64,000 nucleotides of DNA from Stemphylium vesicarium. Taxonomy: Eukaryota > Ascomycota > Dothideomycetes > Pleosporales > Pleosporaceae. Of this stretch, positions 10,254 through 21,468 are shown piece by piece (the first letter of the stretch is position 1; each line of letters starts with the position of its first letter). The position numbers were made by a program, and so were the translations under genes. Location: contig QXCR01000098.1 of the NCBI GenBank assembly GCA_004380135.1, positions 50,307 through 114,306 of the forward strand, read 5' to 3'. Below the pieces are notes generated by a model. The model worked only from the letters and a program-made list of their open reading frames with translations, searched no databases and was not told the DNA's origin.

Positions 10254-11729
10254 ATGGCATCCAAGACATCGGCTCAAGCTTCCCCTTTTGTCTTGGAAAT
10301 TCCCTATCCCACAGGCGACGTGGCATTCACGACTTTCTCGCAATGGGTGTTGACTTCACCCACAGCAGGCGCGGCGCTGGGTACCGTCATGGTACGGGGC
10401 ACCCCTAGAGGTGTCTTTGTATACCCGGAAACAGTGTCTCTCGAAAGTTCAGCAACCGCTATGATCCAGTCAGAACAAGTCTGGATATCTCTCAGTCCGG
10501 ATGGGGCACAACTCGCATTTCAGAGCGGCAAACCTCCCATATCCTCAGAAGTGGTGTCTTCTTCCACTTCCGGAGCTTCAACAGAATCATCCACTACGAG
10601 GTCGACAGTCCCATCAAACCCACCAGATGCAACATCATTGTCGGGTACCGGTACAGGAGGCGCCCCCATTACAACTTCGACTAAGGCTCCACAACCGACA
10701 CCCCAAGATAATACACTTTCAGCAGGAGCGATAGCTGGAGTTGCTGTCGGCTGTTTGGTTGCAGGTGGACTCATCGCTGGGCTTCTTCTCTGGTTTTGCT
10801 GGCGCCGCAAAAAAGAACACCATCAGCCGTATCCACGAGAGAGCGGCTACGCCCTGGCCTCCCACGAAAAGGGCTTCACAGCGAACACTGTACCATTGGC
10901 TGGTCCGAAGCAAACGTCAGCTGTATTCGGACGTGGGCTTCCTCAGCCCTTGGAAGACAAAGCTATCTCGGCGGACGTCTCGAAGATCAGCAGTGCTATC
11001 AAAAACCACGTGCAAAGCTATTATCACGATAATCGTGTCAGTTCGGGAATTATGAACCACGATGGCCTCCATGCACTTGGATCAGGTCTGCCTCTTTCGG
11101 TAGGAACGCTAGCCACTTTGCTGAGCAGTTCTGCCACTAGAGAAATTGCGCTGAGGTTTATCATCGCTTGGGTTGTTGTGTCGAGGATGCAACCCTCTAC
11201 GGGCTCAACGAAGAGCTTTCTACCCACCGAGATGACCCAGTGTTACGGAAAAATCATGAACGGAGACCGCGGGTTCCAAAGTAAGGCCGATAGCATCAGA
11301 ATTGTCGTCACCGCTGACCGTCTCCTAGCTCATACTACTTTGGTAGCGCAATGGCGAGTAGCGACCTCGGAATTGATGCATTCCAGCTACGTTCGCACTC
11401 CCTTCAGTCCTTCCGACGATCGTCACGAGAGTATACAAGCGGCGCTTGCAACACTGGACAAAATCCTACAACCCTACGCCGACGCCCGCATGAATGACGT
11501 CGAGCGCAAACGAAACCTAGAAGAGCTCCTAAAACGCTCCGCCTTGTTTGCCTTCACCCTATTTTCTCAGCCCAGTGAATGGGAGTTTGAGTGGCAGGAG
11601 GAGCAAGGTGTCACATCAGGGGAATTGTGCATTTTCCCCGCTCTTGTACAAGTGTCTGACGAGACCGGTCAACCCGTCCATCCACCGCGTTCATTCAGCG
11701 AGCCCATCGTTCGACGTTTAGACACTTGA
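10254..11729 (+). CDS. Single-pass membrane protein with Ser/Thr-rich ectodomain, 491 aa
   Basis: A single-exon frame. Residues 1-90 form a short globular part without a clear signal peptide. Residues 95-155 are Ser/Thr/Pro-rich and likely O-glycosylated. One transmembrane helix follows at about 157-182 (AGVAVGCLVAGGLIAGLLLW), with a stop-transfer CWRRKK. The remaining roughly 300 residues would be cytosolic and include two Leu/Ala-rich helical stretches. The layout resembles fungal Mid2/WSC-like sensor or adhesin-type membrane proteins, but there is no WSC cysteine domain, so no family is assigned. Cell-surface placement is inference from topology. Confidence 0.65.
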   Translation: MASKTSAQASPFVLEIPYPTGDVAFTTFSQWVLTSPTAGAALGTVMVRGTPRGVFVYPETVSLESSATAMIQSEQVWISLSPDGAQLAFQSGKPPISSEVVSSSTSGASTESSTTRSTVPSNPPDATSLSGTGTGGAPITTSTKAPQPTPQDNTLSAGAIAGVAVGCLVAGGLIAGLLLWFCWRRKKEHHQPYPRESGYALASHEKGFTANTVPLAGPKQTSAVFGRGLPQPLEDKAISADVSKISSAIKNHVQSYYHDNRVSSGIMNHDGLHALGSGLPLSVGTLATLLSSSATREIALRFIIAWVVVSRMQPSTGSTKSFLPTEMTQCYGKIMNGDRGFQSKADSIRIVVTADRLLAHTTLVAQWRVATSELMHSSYVRTPFSPSDDRHESIQAALATLDKILQPYADARMNDVERKRNLEELLKRSALFAFTLFSQPSEWEFEWQEEQGVTSGELCIFPALVQVSDETGQPVHPPRSFSEPIVRRLDT

Positions 11730-12606
11730 GAAACGTATCTGTTTTCTTAAGGGCTCACTGAGATGTCGCTCTGCGTCGCCGAATCAGATGTGATGTCGCC
11801 TTTCTGCTCAAAAATGGGGTAAATCTATTCGAGCTTTGTGTGTTAATAGCCTCCGCATGTCACAACGAGACATTACGAGCTTGTGCTAGTGAATTGAAAG
11901 CCCATGACTATTCTCATGTCACAACAGATCTTCCTTTCTGCTTGACCGGCCTCCACGACGGATTTCGCTTAGTACTCCTTCGGGCAAAGGCTAGGTGGCA
12001 GTCTCCAATACACTGAGCTTGATTTGACACGGATGGATATTTGTGTTCGCAAACGCTGCCTTGCGAGTTGGGGCCAACTCTTCATCTCATTTCGGCCCCC
12101 AACGAGGCGTCCTCCCGCCCTTCGGAATAAGCAATATGCACCCTTACGGCGCAGTCTAATAGTGAGTTTTGGCCCACCAATCAACCACGCAACGCGTAAT
12201 ATACGCCGCTTTCAGCGATAACCTCATGCATAATGCAATGCGGCGTGAGACGACAGCGCTGCATGACTCTCTCCGCGGTACCAACACCCGCACATGTGTT
12301 GTTGATCCGCCCCAACCACCGCCTTATCGCCGTGATCTAAACTTTGATCAACTGGCACATACCCTATTCATGGCAATATACCCCACCGGACGATTTTACG
12401 CAACACATTTGCCAACAGCGCCTCGCACAAAGTGTTCCTAATTTTGGCTCAAGAGTCTAACCTCTGCGTCACTACATACGGGGTTCGTGCTTTGGTACCT
12501 GGCGCGTGTTCCCTCCAACGTTTGCTCAGACTATGCGCGCGCCTCATCTGTTTCCGACATCTCATAGCGATAGCGCAAATTTCGCTGTGTAATTCGATCA
12601 TAGCCC
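11730..12606. other. Intergenic, no supported gene
   Basis: Space between two plus-strand genes. Short frames on both strands (for example near 12169-12441 and 12432-12761) lack domains and are cut across by one another. Confidence 0.45.
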
Positions 12607-12714
12607 ATGCCGACATTGGCCTCAATGTTGCCCTCGGCTGGGTTGTTCCTCCCGGAAACGTTGCATCGTGCCGATCTTCCCACGGCGGCGCCTACGGAGT
12701 CCGAAGGAACGAGG

Positions 12715-15168
12715 ATGAAGTACTTCCAACGGCGACCGAAGCATCAATCAAGAACCTCTGATGACCGACGGCCATCGACAGCTACCCCAAGGGATGCGCC
12801 AAGCGACGACTCAGATGAATTCCCTGCGATCCCGACGGCGTACTATTACGCTGATTATGTCCTTTCCTCCGAGAAAGCTTCATCCGATATCCTGGCTTTT
12901 GTTGGCGTCATTCAAGATGTGCGACAACAAATCGACGAAGCAAAGAGGCTCTATCTCTCCGCTGCAGTCTTGAACTTCTTCGACGCTTATCCCAGTAAGC
13001 GGACATGGATCCAGGAGTCTTTGCAGGAAGTCCAGCGCACTCTCAATGACATCGGCATGGATATGGATTCAGCATGGGGCCATGATGGAGATGGTGGCAC
13101 GGTCGCTTCACGACGCAAGCTCGAGTGGGGTCTGAAGTACCAGAAGAAGCAGCTCAAGAAGAGAACGCAACTCATTCATTGTCTCGCAGAATTGAAGGGC
13201 GCCATCCATGTTATGCAAACAGCAGAGCTATGTGGCAGAACTGGAGCCATGGTCCAAGAGCCCATCTTCGAGGCTCCGACACGGCCGTGGGTTCTTCATG
13301 ATGAGAGGGATGCGTTACGTGGCCCATACTCCAGGCAAAGGGTACGGCTGAGCCACAACAGCCCTTCCATGTCGAACCTCACTCTCGCATCTGAGACCGA
13401 CAAGGATGAGTTTGAAAGTAAGTTCATAACAGTCGTAGATCAGCGCCGCTTTTGCTAATAATCCACAGCCATGTCGGTGAATTCGGTACCTGTAGAGCTC
13501 GCGGGGAGTACGCCTTTTGATATCGGTGAAAGCCAGAACACGCGAACCTTCCTGAATCCTCAAGTTTTCAGCGAGCATTTCCCCGAGAGAGCCGGTTTGT
13601 CTAGGCGGCCAAGAGCTCGCTTAGACTACGTTCGCTCGACCGGACCCCGAGAAGTCAGGTCCCGTGCATCCATTGATGTAGTCGCTCCGTCTTCGAAGCT
13701 TGCGGAAACAACGATTGAGCGGAATGACTCTACGACATCCACAAAAGCGACGATTGGTGTTCCAGTTCTCGCTCGACGATACCGGGCGACTTCCATTGAT
13801 ATCCAACGACACAGTGAGAAGCATAGATCGCTGCCATCGGAGCTTCCAATTGTGCCCAGCCAACCATCTCTTGTTGATGAGCTGGCAGACTGGGTGCTTC
13901 CAAGCGCGGCTAGTGAAAGGTTGTCCCAAAGGGCGTGGCCAGCATCGCCAACTGAGTCAGTGCCATCGATAGCAGTCACTTCAAGCCCGATTGCCAACGA
14001 GCTATCTGCGGTTCCGGAAACGACGTCGACAGGCGACAGCGTTGAGAAACCTCCATCGCTTCTAGAGAGGAAAACTAATGACAATGATGTTGCGCAAGAC
14101 GATGCCAAACCGCCTGAGGAGAATTCCGAACTCCATCAACAACATAGTAGCCCCGACATGATCACACCATTACGGACATCAGAAGACACAACGTCGAATA
14201 GTCCGGGTTCAATGGAAGTACCGCGCGCTTCATTATCGCTATCGTCTCACTCACAGTCAATACACGCGCCTCGCTCCCCAGTTACTGTCACTGTGTTCAA
14301 AGACGATGAGCCAGTTCGTCGACCAAGTTCTCAGCGACCGTCCCAACGTGTTATGCCAAAGCGAGTGCCAAATACGTCGAGTAACAGGTCGGTTGCCACT
14401 GCACCGTCACCTACGATCGAGACCATCGCCGAGCCGGGGACTCAGTTACCCAAAACACTCACTCGATCCGCCGACGCCGAGCAGGCTACCATCAGAGATG
14501 CAGAACCAGATCTTATCGCTTCCCCTGCTGAGTTCCCGCCTAACAACGAACAAAATACGATCAAGGATGCACAGCAAACCCCTCCCCCTTCGACCTCACC
14601 TAGCATCGTAGTCGAAGACACATCCGACATTAACCCAACAATTTCGAACCCAGCACCCGTCGAGCTAGAAGTCGACAACGAGGATGACATCGTCCTATCA
14701 GTACTCCAGCAACGCCTACGCAGCCACGCACAAACCAAGCTACTAGCCGAGAACCTCGTACGACACCACTCTGCACCACAGCCGACGGAACCCCCGACGG
14801 GCACAGAACAGCCATTACTCGCGGCACCGGTTCTGAACGAAGCAGCTGTCTCGGAGATGGAGAATGCGCCAAACCCAGAGTCGAACCCAGAGCCCGCAGC
14901 TATCCCACCACCCACCCGCCCAGCGCCCGCCATCCCCATCGCCGCCGTAGAATCCGATTCCAAACCAGAATCTGCGCCAATTCCTGTACCCACCCGCCCA
15001 ATACCCCCCGTTCCCATCGTCGCCGTGGAGGCAGTAGCTTCGTCAGTATCGTCGATTGAGAGCCAGGAGAAGGGAGGCGAGAAGAAAACGATGTCGGCGC
15101 AGGCGAAACGGCGGGCGGCGCATGCAAGGAGGATGCAGTTGGCGTTTGGAGATGGTGCTGGGGCTTGA
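12715..15168 (+). CDS. Large disordered protein of unknown function, two exons, about 800 aa
   Basis: Exon 1 ends at 13417, the intron is 13418-13468 (51 nt, GTAAGT donor, GCTAATAA branch, CACAG acceptor) and exon 2 runs to 15168. From ATG 12715 (MKYFQRRPKHQ) the product is 800 aa; an in-frame ATG at 12607 would add 36. The N-terminal third is helical and charged (QDVRQQIDEAKRLYLSAA, KLEWGLKYQKKQLKKRTQ) and may be a coiled coil. The rest is Ser/Pro/Thr/Glu-rich and disordered. Near the C-terminus two units of the form PxPTRPxPxxPIxAVE occur in tandem, and a basic tail (KRRAAHARRMQ) ends the protein. No catalytic domain is visible. The pattern suits a scaffold or cytoskeleton-associated protein, but that is a guess. 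Confidence 0.7.
14880..15036 (+). repeat. Imperfect coding duplication of a Pro-rich unit
   Basis: Within the disordered protein two adjacent units encode PTRPAPAIPIAAVES and PTRPIPPVPIVAVEA, each preceded by a P/E-rich lead-in with SNPEP or SKPES. The Pro-rich units could be SH3-type ligands; this is inferred from composition only. Confidence 0.5.
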
Positions 15169-15797
15169 GCGAGGAGTGGAAGGTGGATAGTGGGGTGCTA
15201 ATATGTATATGTATGTTTATATTGAATGAAATGAGGGTTTTATGTGAATGTGGGATTGTACTTGGAGGGCGCAGCTGGGGAGGTGGGTTGCGACGGTCCG
15301 TACGCTACATTGACTGAAGACATAGTTTAGTCTTCTTGTAACGTGCGTTGTTGCTATATTATCCCACGAGCTGGAATAAGATGAAGAATGAACGCTATCC
15401 AAGCGCTTGCCAACCTGGAGGATTCCATACCCAATATAGTTATGATTAAACACACAAAGAAAAGACCGGGGATGAACTACCACGAAAGCAAATTTGAGCT
15501 GTCGAAGAAAGCTGTTGGAGACCACCACACCACATCAAAACCCAGAAGATTGCAAGTTCTAGACAGTAGATATATTTTTTCTTTAATATCCATAATTTTC
15601 CAACCCTCATATCTACCATCCCATCCTATCAATCCAATCCCCTCTAATCCAAATTCCAGAAAAATCAACGCCTCAAAAGAATGTGTAATCCTCCATCTCC
15701 ATCGCAGTACTATCCTATCCTATCCTCCCATCTCAATCCCAAGTCCATCCTATCCACCACAGTGTATGTCGCAGAAGAGGGGGCAGAAGAAGCAGCT
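15169..15797. other. Convergent 3' region with C/T-rich short repeats
   Basis: Lies between the 3' ends of the disordered-protein gene and the 47-residue peptide gene. It contains a TATCC short repeat (near 15711-15724) inside a C/T-rich tract from about 15600, which would be part of the peptide gene's 3' UTR on the minus strand. No gene supported. Confidence 0.45.
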
Positions 15798-15941
15798 CTA
15801 AACAGCGTACTCGACGGCAACAGCCGGGGCAGTAGCCATGGGGACGCTGCGCTCGGTGACGGTGACGGTCTTCTTGTCCTTTGCGAGGGCGGCGCCAGCG
15901 AAGAGGGCAACGGCGAAGGTGATGATGGTGGTGGCCTGCAT
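15798..15941 (-). CDS. Small secreted peptide, 47 aa
   Basis: A single coding exon of 144 nt encodes a signal peptide (MQATTIITFAVALFAGAALA) followed by a mature part of about 27 residues that starts KDKKTVTVTERSVP and ends VEYAV, without cysteines. The KDKK could be a basic processing site. Upstream there is an apparent 5' UTR intron (GTAAGT donor at 16150, acceptor near 16016, branch CAACTAAC), a long pyrimidine-rich leader and a TATAAGTA box. These are marks of a strongly expressed fungal gene and are the main reason to trust such a short frame. Function unknown. Confidence 0.7.
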   Translation of the reverse strand: MQATTIITFAVALFAGAALAKDKKTVTVTERSVPMATAPAVAVEYAV

Positions 15942-16015
15942 TTTTGCGGTGGTGGGGTTAGGATGATGGGGGAGGAATGAGGGAGAGGGGAGGGAGGAAG
16001 TACTGTGGGTGGAGT

Positions 16016-16150
16016 CTGAGGGTTCGTTAGTTGCTGGTTTGAAGATGGGGATGAGATGGGGATGAGATGGAGATGGGGAATTGGGGGGAGATGGAGCGGA
16101 AATGGGAAGGAAGGAAGAGGAAGAAGAGGATGATGATGTGGAAGACTTAC
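16016..16150 (-). other. Probable 5' UTR intron of the 47-aa peptide gene
   Basis: On the minus strand the leader reads ...TTTCAA|GTAAGTCTTCC and, 135 nt later, CAACTAACG followed by CCCTCAG. Donor, branch site and acceptor all fit fungal consensus. A second acceptor (CCACAG) lies about 13 nt further on. Confidence 0.55.
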
Positions 16151-16259
16151 TTGAAATGTTTGTTAGTTTGGAGTGCGGGGTGTTGAGTAGTTGTAGAGTG
16201 GAGTAGTAGTGTTTGATGCTTGATGATGAGAAAGTTAGTTTGGGTCGAGATGGAGGCGG

Positions 16260-16267
16260 TACTTATA
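16260..16267 (-). promoter_or_regulatory. TATA box (TATAAGTA) of the 47-aa peptide gene
   Basis: TATAAGTA on the minus strand lies about 110 nt upstream of the leader's splice donor, followed by a CT-rich leader. The identical octamer stands upstream of the AA9 gene at 46392-46399. Confidence 0.55.
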
Positions 16268-17641
16268 CTCTTCTCCGCCTCCCCTTCTTCCAGCCGTAAC
16301 CCCTCAAATCCGATAGCAAAGGCAGTATTCTGGTCCGGAGAATTGGTTTGGAGAGCCCTGGTGGCGGTTTTGTACGTAAAGGAGAGGGGGAGCGGCATGA
16401 TGACTCTGCATTGATGCGATCCGCTGGTTAGATGTCATGTGAAGAGATGGCTGGACAATGTCCGTTGCAAGTTATTCGCAGGCTGGTCATCGCTGGTATT
16501 GTTGTGGTGGCTCGTCGGATGCTGCATTGCCCTGCAGTTTTGTTTACCAACTCCATGCCATCGTTGCACGATATCCTACAGAGCGAAGATTGGATTGACC
16601 GTCCTGATCTCGGGCTCTTCTAGATCGCCTTGATCACACATGTTTGCAAGCTTTCCTTAGCGGATACCGGCATCTGTTCATGTTCGAGCACACGAAGCAA
16701 GCAATGCACGACGCTTCCAGCAGGAGAGCCCGCGTCTTCATCCCTCAGTACATCGTCGGCATCATCTCGGTCTCCGAGACACTTCCCTGGTACGTACCTG
16801 AATTAGGGTATGAAGAGGCGCTTACCCCTCGCCATCCGGCTATGCATTGCATGAGATGCAGGGACTCGCCCCAAATCCCGTCATCGTTGCCCAGTGGCGT
16901 ATGAACTTGGTATCAATACCATGGTTTTGTATACACAATCATCAAATGTGCCCAAGAGATTTGCGTATTCACAGCGGGCGTCCCATCGCAGCCATCATCT
17001 AAGCCTCGTCTACACTCGCACATGATCATGGGGCTGAAGTTCTTATCCAAATTCGCCGGAAAGGAGCTCGGGGAGGCTGAAGCGAAGATTGCGCCATCGC
17101 TGCATGATGGCTGGAGAATCACGGCTCCTCCCACGGTAGATATCTAATATCGAAACGGCATCGGCAAGGAAGACCCGCAGCATTGTCAGTCTTCATATCG
17201 TCATGGAGTCTGCAGGTTGTATGAGAAATCAGAAATGATGCGATAAGATGCATTAATCGCTCATCTTATGAGATAATTGACTACGCAGTCAATATGCTGA
17301 CGAAAAGTTGCCGATCACAGTGATCATACGCAAGAAGTTGCAAAAGCAAGTGGTGCCAGCAGCCCCAACTTGCGAGTATATTCGTAATAATGAGCACGTC
17401 GATGGGTATATATTTCAATTTAGTTCTAGGCAGAGTCGAGAAGTTAGCGAGTGTTGACACCATCTCGTAGCAGAGGTAAGCTTACTGCTTGGCTAAAGAG
17501 CCCCTTTCCTCCACACTCTGTTCCTCGAAGCGGGTGTTTCAACCCTTCTTCGGTTCTGTGCAATATCGGAATTCCGATGCTGGGTGCGAGATCTGGCTTA
17601 TATCTGAGCGCATGCGATGCATGTCGATGCTGTGCACGCGT
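16268..17641. other. Intergenic, no supported gene
   Basis: Distal upstream region of the small peptide gene and the 3' flank of fal1. Short frames near 16432-16904 on the plus strand overlap each other and show no domain. Confidence 0.4.
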
Positions 17642-18939
17642 CTAGGCTAGGAGGTCGGCGACGTTCATGGGCATCTCATCGATCTGGGTAGAGTAGTACA
17701 CTGTCACAGTTAGCTATAAGTCTCAAATGGTAGAACTTCGGGAACATACGCTCGATGTCACGGAGAATGCGCACGTCATCCTGGGTGACGAAGTTGATAG
17801 CCACACCCTTGCGTCCGAATCGGCCGCTTCGACCGATCCTGTGGATGTAGTTCTCACGGTTCGATGGAAGGTCGTAGTTGATAACCAGCGACACTTGCTG
17901 CACATCAATACCACGAGCCCAGATGTCGGTTGAGATCAAAACGCGCGAGTTGGCTTGGCGGAAGTCCTGCATAATGCTGTCGCGCTCCTTCTGTGGCATC
18001 TCTCCGTGCATCGAAGATACGGTAAAATTAGCCTCACGCATCTTGTCGGTAAGCCAGTCGACCTTGCGGCGCGTGTTGCAGAAGATGACTGCTTGGGTGA
18101 TGGTGAGTGTATCGTAGAGATCGCAGAGCGTATCGAACTTCCACTCTTCTTTTTCGATGGCGATAAAGTATTGCTTGAGGCCCTCTAGCGTCAATTCGTC
18201 ACGCTTAACCAGAATGCGCACGGGATCCGTCATGAACTTGGTCGTCATTTCAAGCACATCGTATGGGAGGGTCGCGGAGACGACCACGACTTGGGTCGCA
18301 GGTGGAAGGTAGCGGTAGACATCGTAGATTTGCTCACGGAAACCGCGGTTGAGCAGCTCATCGGCCTCGTCGAGAACGAGCATCTTGATGTTGCGTGTGC
18401 GTAGGTTGCGGCGGCGAATCATATCGGCAACTCGTCCTGGGGTTCCAGAGACGACGTGCTGGCCGTAGTCGAGCTTGCGGATATCCTCTCCAACGTTGGT
18501 GCCTCCGACGCATGGGTGGCACTGCACGTTCATGTAGTCACCGAGACCCATGATGACTTGCTGAATTTGGGTGGCCAGTTCGCGAGTGGGTGATAGTACG
18601 AGTGCTGCACCCTGTTAGTATGCACCTCCAAGCGAAGATATCTCCAATCCTACCTTGTGTTTCGCGTACAGCCGTGTCGATAACTTGGAGGATGGAAATG
18701 GAAAAGGTCGCGGTCTTTCCCGTTCCGGACTGGGCCTGAGCGATGGTGTCGCGACCTTTACAAACTTGCACAATAGCACGCGACTGCACAGCGGAAGGCG
18801 ACTCGTATCCGTAGGCGTAAATGCCGCGCAGCAAGTTCTCCTTCAAGTGCATGGCCTCGAAAGTTGGCGCGACCGTAACCTCCTTGGAGGTGGAGAACTC
18901 CATCTTGTCGTCGGCATTTCGATCGATTCCCTCGGCCAT
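17642..18939 (-). CDS. fal1: ATP-dependent RNA helicase FAL1 (eIF4A-III type), 399 aa
   Basis: Exons are 18939-18654, 18604-17750 and 17700-17642, with two 49-nt introns. Total 1200 nt, giving the usual FAL1 length. The start MAEGIDRNADDKMEF and the end YYSTQIDEMPMNVADLL match fungal FAL1 exactly in style. DEAD-box motifs are all present: AQSGTGKT (I), PTRELA (Ia), TPGR (Ib), DEAD (II), SAT (III), and HRIGRSGRFG (VI). FAL1 acts in the nucleus and nucleolus in 18S rRNA maturation, and its orthologue eIF4A-III is the core of the exon-junction complex. It is divergent from the SF3a3 gene. An upstream in-frame ATG at 19002 would add 21 residues not typical of the family. Confidence 0.95.
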
Positions 18940-19223
18940 GGTGACGTCTGATTCCTGGTGATATGTGGGGGAGGTTTCAAAGATATGTGAGACTTGATTC
19001 AATTCGCGATCGCAGGAAAGTTTGGGAGCAGTTGCGCCTAAGCTTTGCGGAGGTCCGGAGCCTCGGCGATCCCGTTCCGGCTACTAGCGCGTTTTTTCCA
19101 TTTATGTCGCCGCGACGGGATCCACCCAGCAGCTCGACAACGTCAACGCCGCAAAGGTCTGCACATCTACCACCGAACCGCTGCTATACCGAAGACTCAT
19201 AGTTGATATAGGCGATCACAGTC
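18940..19223. promoter_or_regulatory. Bidirectional promoter, fal1 / SF3a subunit 3
   Basis: 284 bp separate the two divergent start codons. No TATA box is evident in either direction, which fits constitutive housekeeping expression. Confidence 0.5.
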
Positions 19224-20765
19224 ATGCTTTTGGAAGACCAGCGCCAGCTTCACGAGGACCTGGAGCGTCTCGAGGATGCCGTAGCCGAGCGCCTTCTCGA
19301 AGACCCCCCGCATGTATGCTCCCTTTTGCGCATATTAGAAGCGCGACTGACATATTTCCAGATTCGCGATCGCCTCGCACGTGATCACGACATTGCGCGA
19401 TTCCTGGAGCAAATCGAGAGCCAGTCAAGCCGCTTACTGAAAATCTACCAAGATGAGGACAGTAAGAAGGAGGATGAGGTGCGCGGCCTCACCCATGGCG
19501 ACCCGATGGCGTCCTTCCTCCAAGAAATCGATTCTATCAAAGACTTCCACAAACGCTACCCAAACGAAACCGTCGAGAACCTAGAGAAAGCCTACAAGAA
19601 GCGGTCGCCTGAAGATCACATCCAGTCAATCGCAGCCATCGATTCCATGTTTACTGGCGAGGAGGGCTTCGGTCGCTTCTTCGACATGACTACGCTGCAT
19701 GAGCAGTACTTGAACCTTCCCGTTCACCAACACGCGCGCCGCCTGACGTATCTGCAGTACCTCGATCTATTCGACGTCTTCACTCCTCCACAATGCAACA
19801 TCCGCCGCGATCAAAAGAAGTCGGAGGCTTATTTCCATTACCTGAAGGCCCTGCAGGACTACCTCGAGGGGTTCATGCGACGGACTAAGCCTTTGGAGAA
19901 CTTGGACAAGCTCTTCGCTAACTTTGACAAGGAGTTCGAGGAGCTGTGGTCAAAGGACGAAGTTCCGGGCTGGGAGAAGGTCACTGCTACGACAGCCGAT
20001 GGCGAAGCGCAAGGCGAGGGGATTTGGTGTTCGGCGTGTAAAAAGGGGTTCACCAAGGAGACAGTCTACGAAGCGCATTTGACGGGCAAGAAGCACAAGA
20101 AGGCCCTACAAGAGAGCCAAAACGGTGCGCAAGGCAGTGGAAAGCAGACAAATGGTGCTTCCACAGACATCCAACGCTTCAAGGAACGCGCAGTCGCCGA
20201 GCGCGAATTCAGGATACGGAAACTCGCTGCAGCCATGCAGACCGAGCGCGGCGACACCAAGATGAACGTCGAGCGAAAGCAGGGTATGACGGAGCGCGAG
20301 CGCCAACAAGAGCTGGAGCAACTATACTCCGAGACCCCTGAGAACGGTGGCAACGACGAAGGCGAGGAATCCGACGGCGAAGACAAGATTTACAATCCCT
20401 TGAAGCTGCCGCTCGCCTGGGACGGCAAACCCATTCCCTTCTGGCTATACAAGCTCCACGGTCTGGGCGTCGAGTTCCCCTGCGAAATCTGCGGAAACTT
20501 TGTATACATGGGCAGGCGCGCGTTCGATAAGCATTTCAATGAGCCCCGTCATATTCACGGTCTCAAGTGCCTTGGTATCACTAATACGACTCTTTTCCGT
20601 GAGATTACGAGTATCAAGGAGGCTGAGGACTTGTGGAGGAAGATTCAAAGGGACAAGAAGAAGGAGAAGACGCTTGCTGAGAATGTTGTTGAGATGGAGG
20701 ACTCGGAGGGTAACGTTATGCCTGAGAAGGTTTACCGCGATTTGGCTGCTGCCGGTATGCTCTGA
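19224..20765 (+). CDS. prp9: Splicing factor 3a subunit 3 (SF3a60 / Prp9), 497 aa
   Basis: The frame is open from 19224 to 20765, but an in-frame 48-nt intron (19314-19361, GTATGC...CTGAC...CCAG) should be removed. This joins DEPPH-like sequence to IRDRLARDH, as in homologues, and gives 497 aa. SF3a3 is part of the U2 snRNP and helps bind the branch site. Seen here are the helical N-terminal domain, a U1-like C2H2 finger (WCSACKKGFTKETVYEAHLTG) and the C-terminal matrin-type finger (PCEICGNFVYMGRRAFDKHF...H). It is divergent from fal1, another splicing-related gene. Confidence 0.95.
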   Translation: MLLEDQRQLHEDLERLEDAVAERLLEDPPHVCSLLRILEARLTYFQIRDRLARDHDIARFLEQIESQSSRLLKIYQDEDSKKEDEVRGLTHGDPMASFLQEIDSIKDFHKRYPNETVENLEKAYKKRSPEDHIQSIAAIDSMFTGEEGFGRFFDMTTLHEQYLNLPVHQHARRLTYLQYLDLFDVFTPPQCNIRRDQKKSEAYFHYLKALQDYLEGFMRRTKPLENLDKLFANFDKEFEELWSKDEVPGWEKVTATTADGEAQGEGIWCSACKKGFTKETVYEAHLTGKKHKKALQESQNGAQGSGKQTNGASTDIQRFKERAVAEREFRIRKLAAAMQTERGDTKMNVERKQGMTERERQQELEQLYSETPENGGNDEGEESDGEDKIYNPLKLPLAWDGKPIPFWLYKLHGLGVEFPCEICGNFVYMGRRAFDKHFNEPRHIHGLKCLGITNTTLFREITSIKEAEDLWRKIQRDKKKEKTLAENVVEMEDSEGNVMPEKVYRDLAAAGML

Positions 20766-21468
20766 GCGGCTAATGTGGATTGATATATGCCGTTCGTTAA
20801 TCACGACCGAGCTTAGTCAGGGAAGACCGCGTCAAAGCTTGTGATGTCGATGACTTCCAGCCTGAAGGTTCGCGCGTAGCTCCTTGCTGCTTCGTGGCTG
20901 AGATCATACTCGGAAACATACAGGTAAGCGAAACAGCGTTGCTTTCAATTGTTCTCTTTCGGCGCTTGCTTCCAACCATTTTTGCTCTTTTTGACAAGGA
21001 GAGTTCACCATTTGAAAAACTGCATGGCTGGCGTTATGGCGTTGCACCAGAGTGTCATGTGCCGTCAGAGAGTGACACTGCATATGAAACTCGTAAAAAA
21101 AAAAGTAGATATCCACGGAGTGTGAATAAGGCAGAGTATATTTAAGAAATGATTGATTTGACCCGAAAATGTGACGGCCATCGGTATATTCCCTGCACAT
21201 CCCCAAACGCTAAGGATCCACGTTATGAAATCTGGGTCCATGGAGAAAGATGGCACATTACCGCCGAGTTCACCTGCCGAGACATGCCCTTGCGTTCTTC
21301 TCCCTCAACCGCCTTCTACCAAGGTATTTGGTTTCGTGTGCAACGATGCACAGCTCAGCAGCTTTCAGTCCAAGATTGCCCTTCATCAACCCGGTCCTTT
21401 GATTTCCACCACTGTTTCTTAATGTTCCCCCAAAGTGACATTCCTTCTCGGTCAGTCATTGGCGTAGG
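20766..21468. other. Convergent 3' region
   Basis: Between the 3' ends of the SF3a3 gene (plus) and the kinase (minus). A plus-strand frame at 21149-21589 runs antisense into the kinase's 3' end and shows no domain. Nothing supported. Confidence 0.45.

Noticed and set aside
13626..14108. 160-residue minus-strand frame and a 191-residue one at 14442-15017
   Set aside because: Antisense shadows of the Ser/Pro/Glu-rich coding exon; low-complexity composition explains the lack of stops.
16147..16398. 83-residue minus-strand frame
   Set aside because: Lies over the TATA box and leader of the 47-residue peptide gene; no domain.
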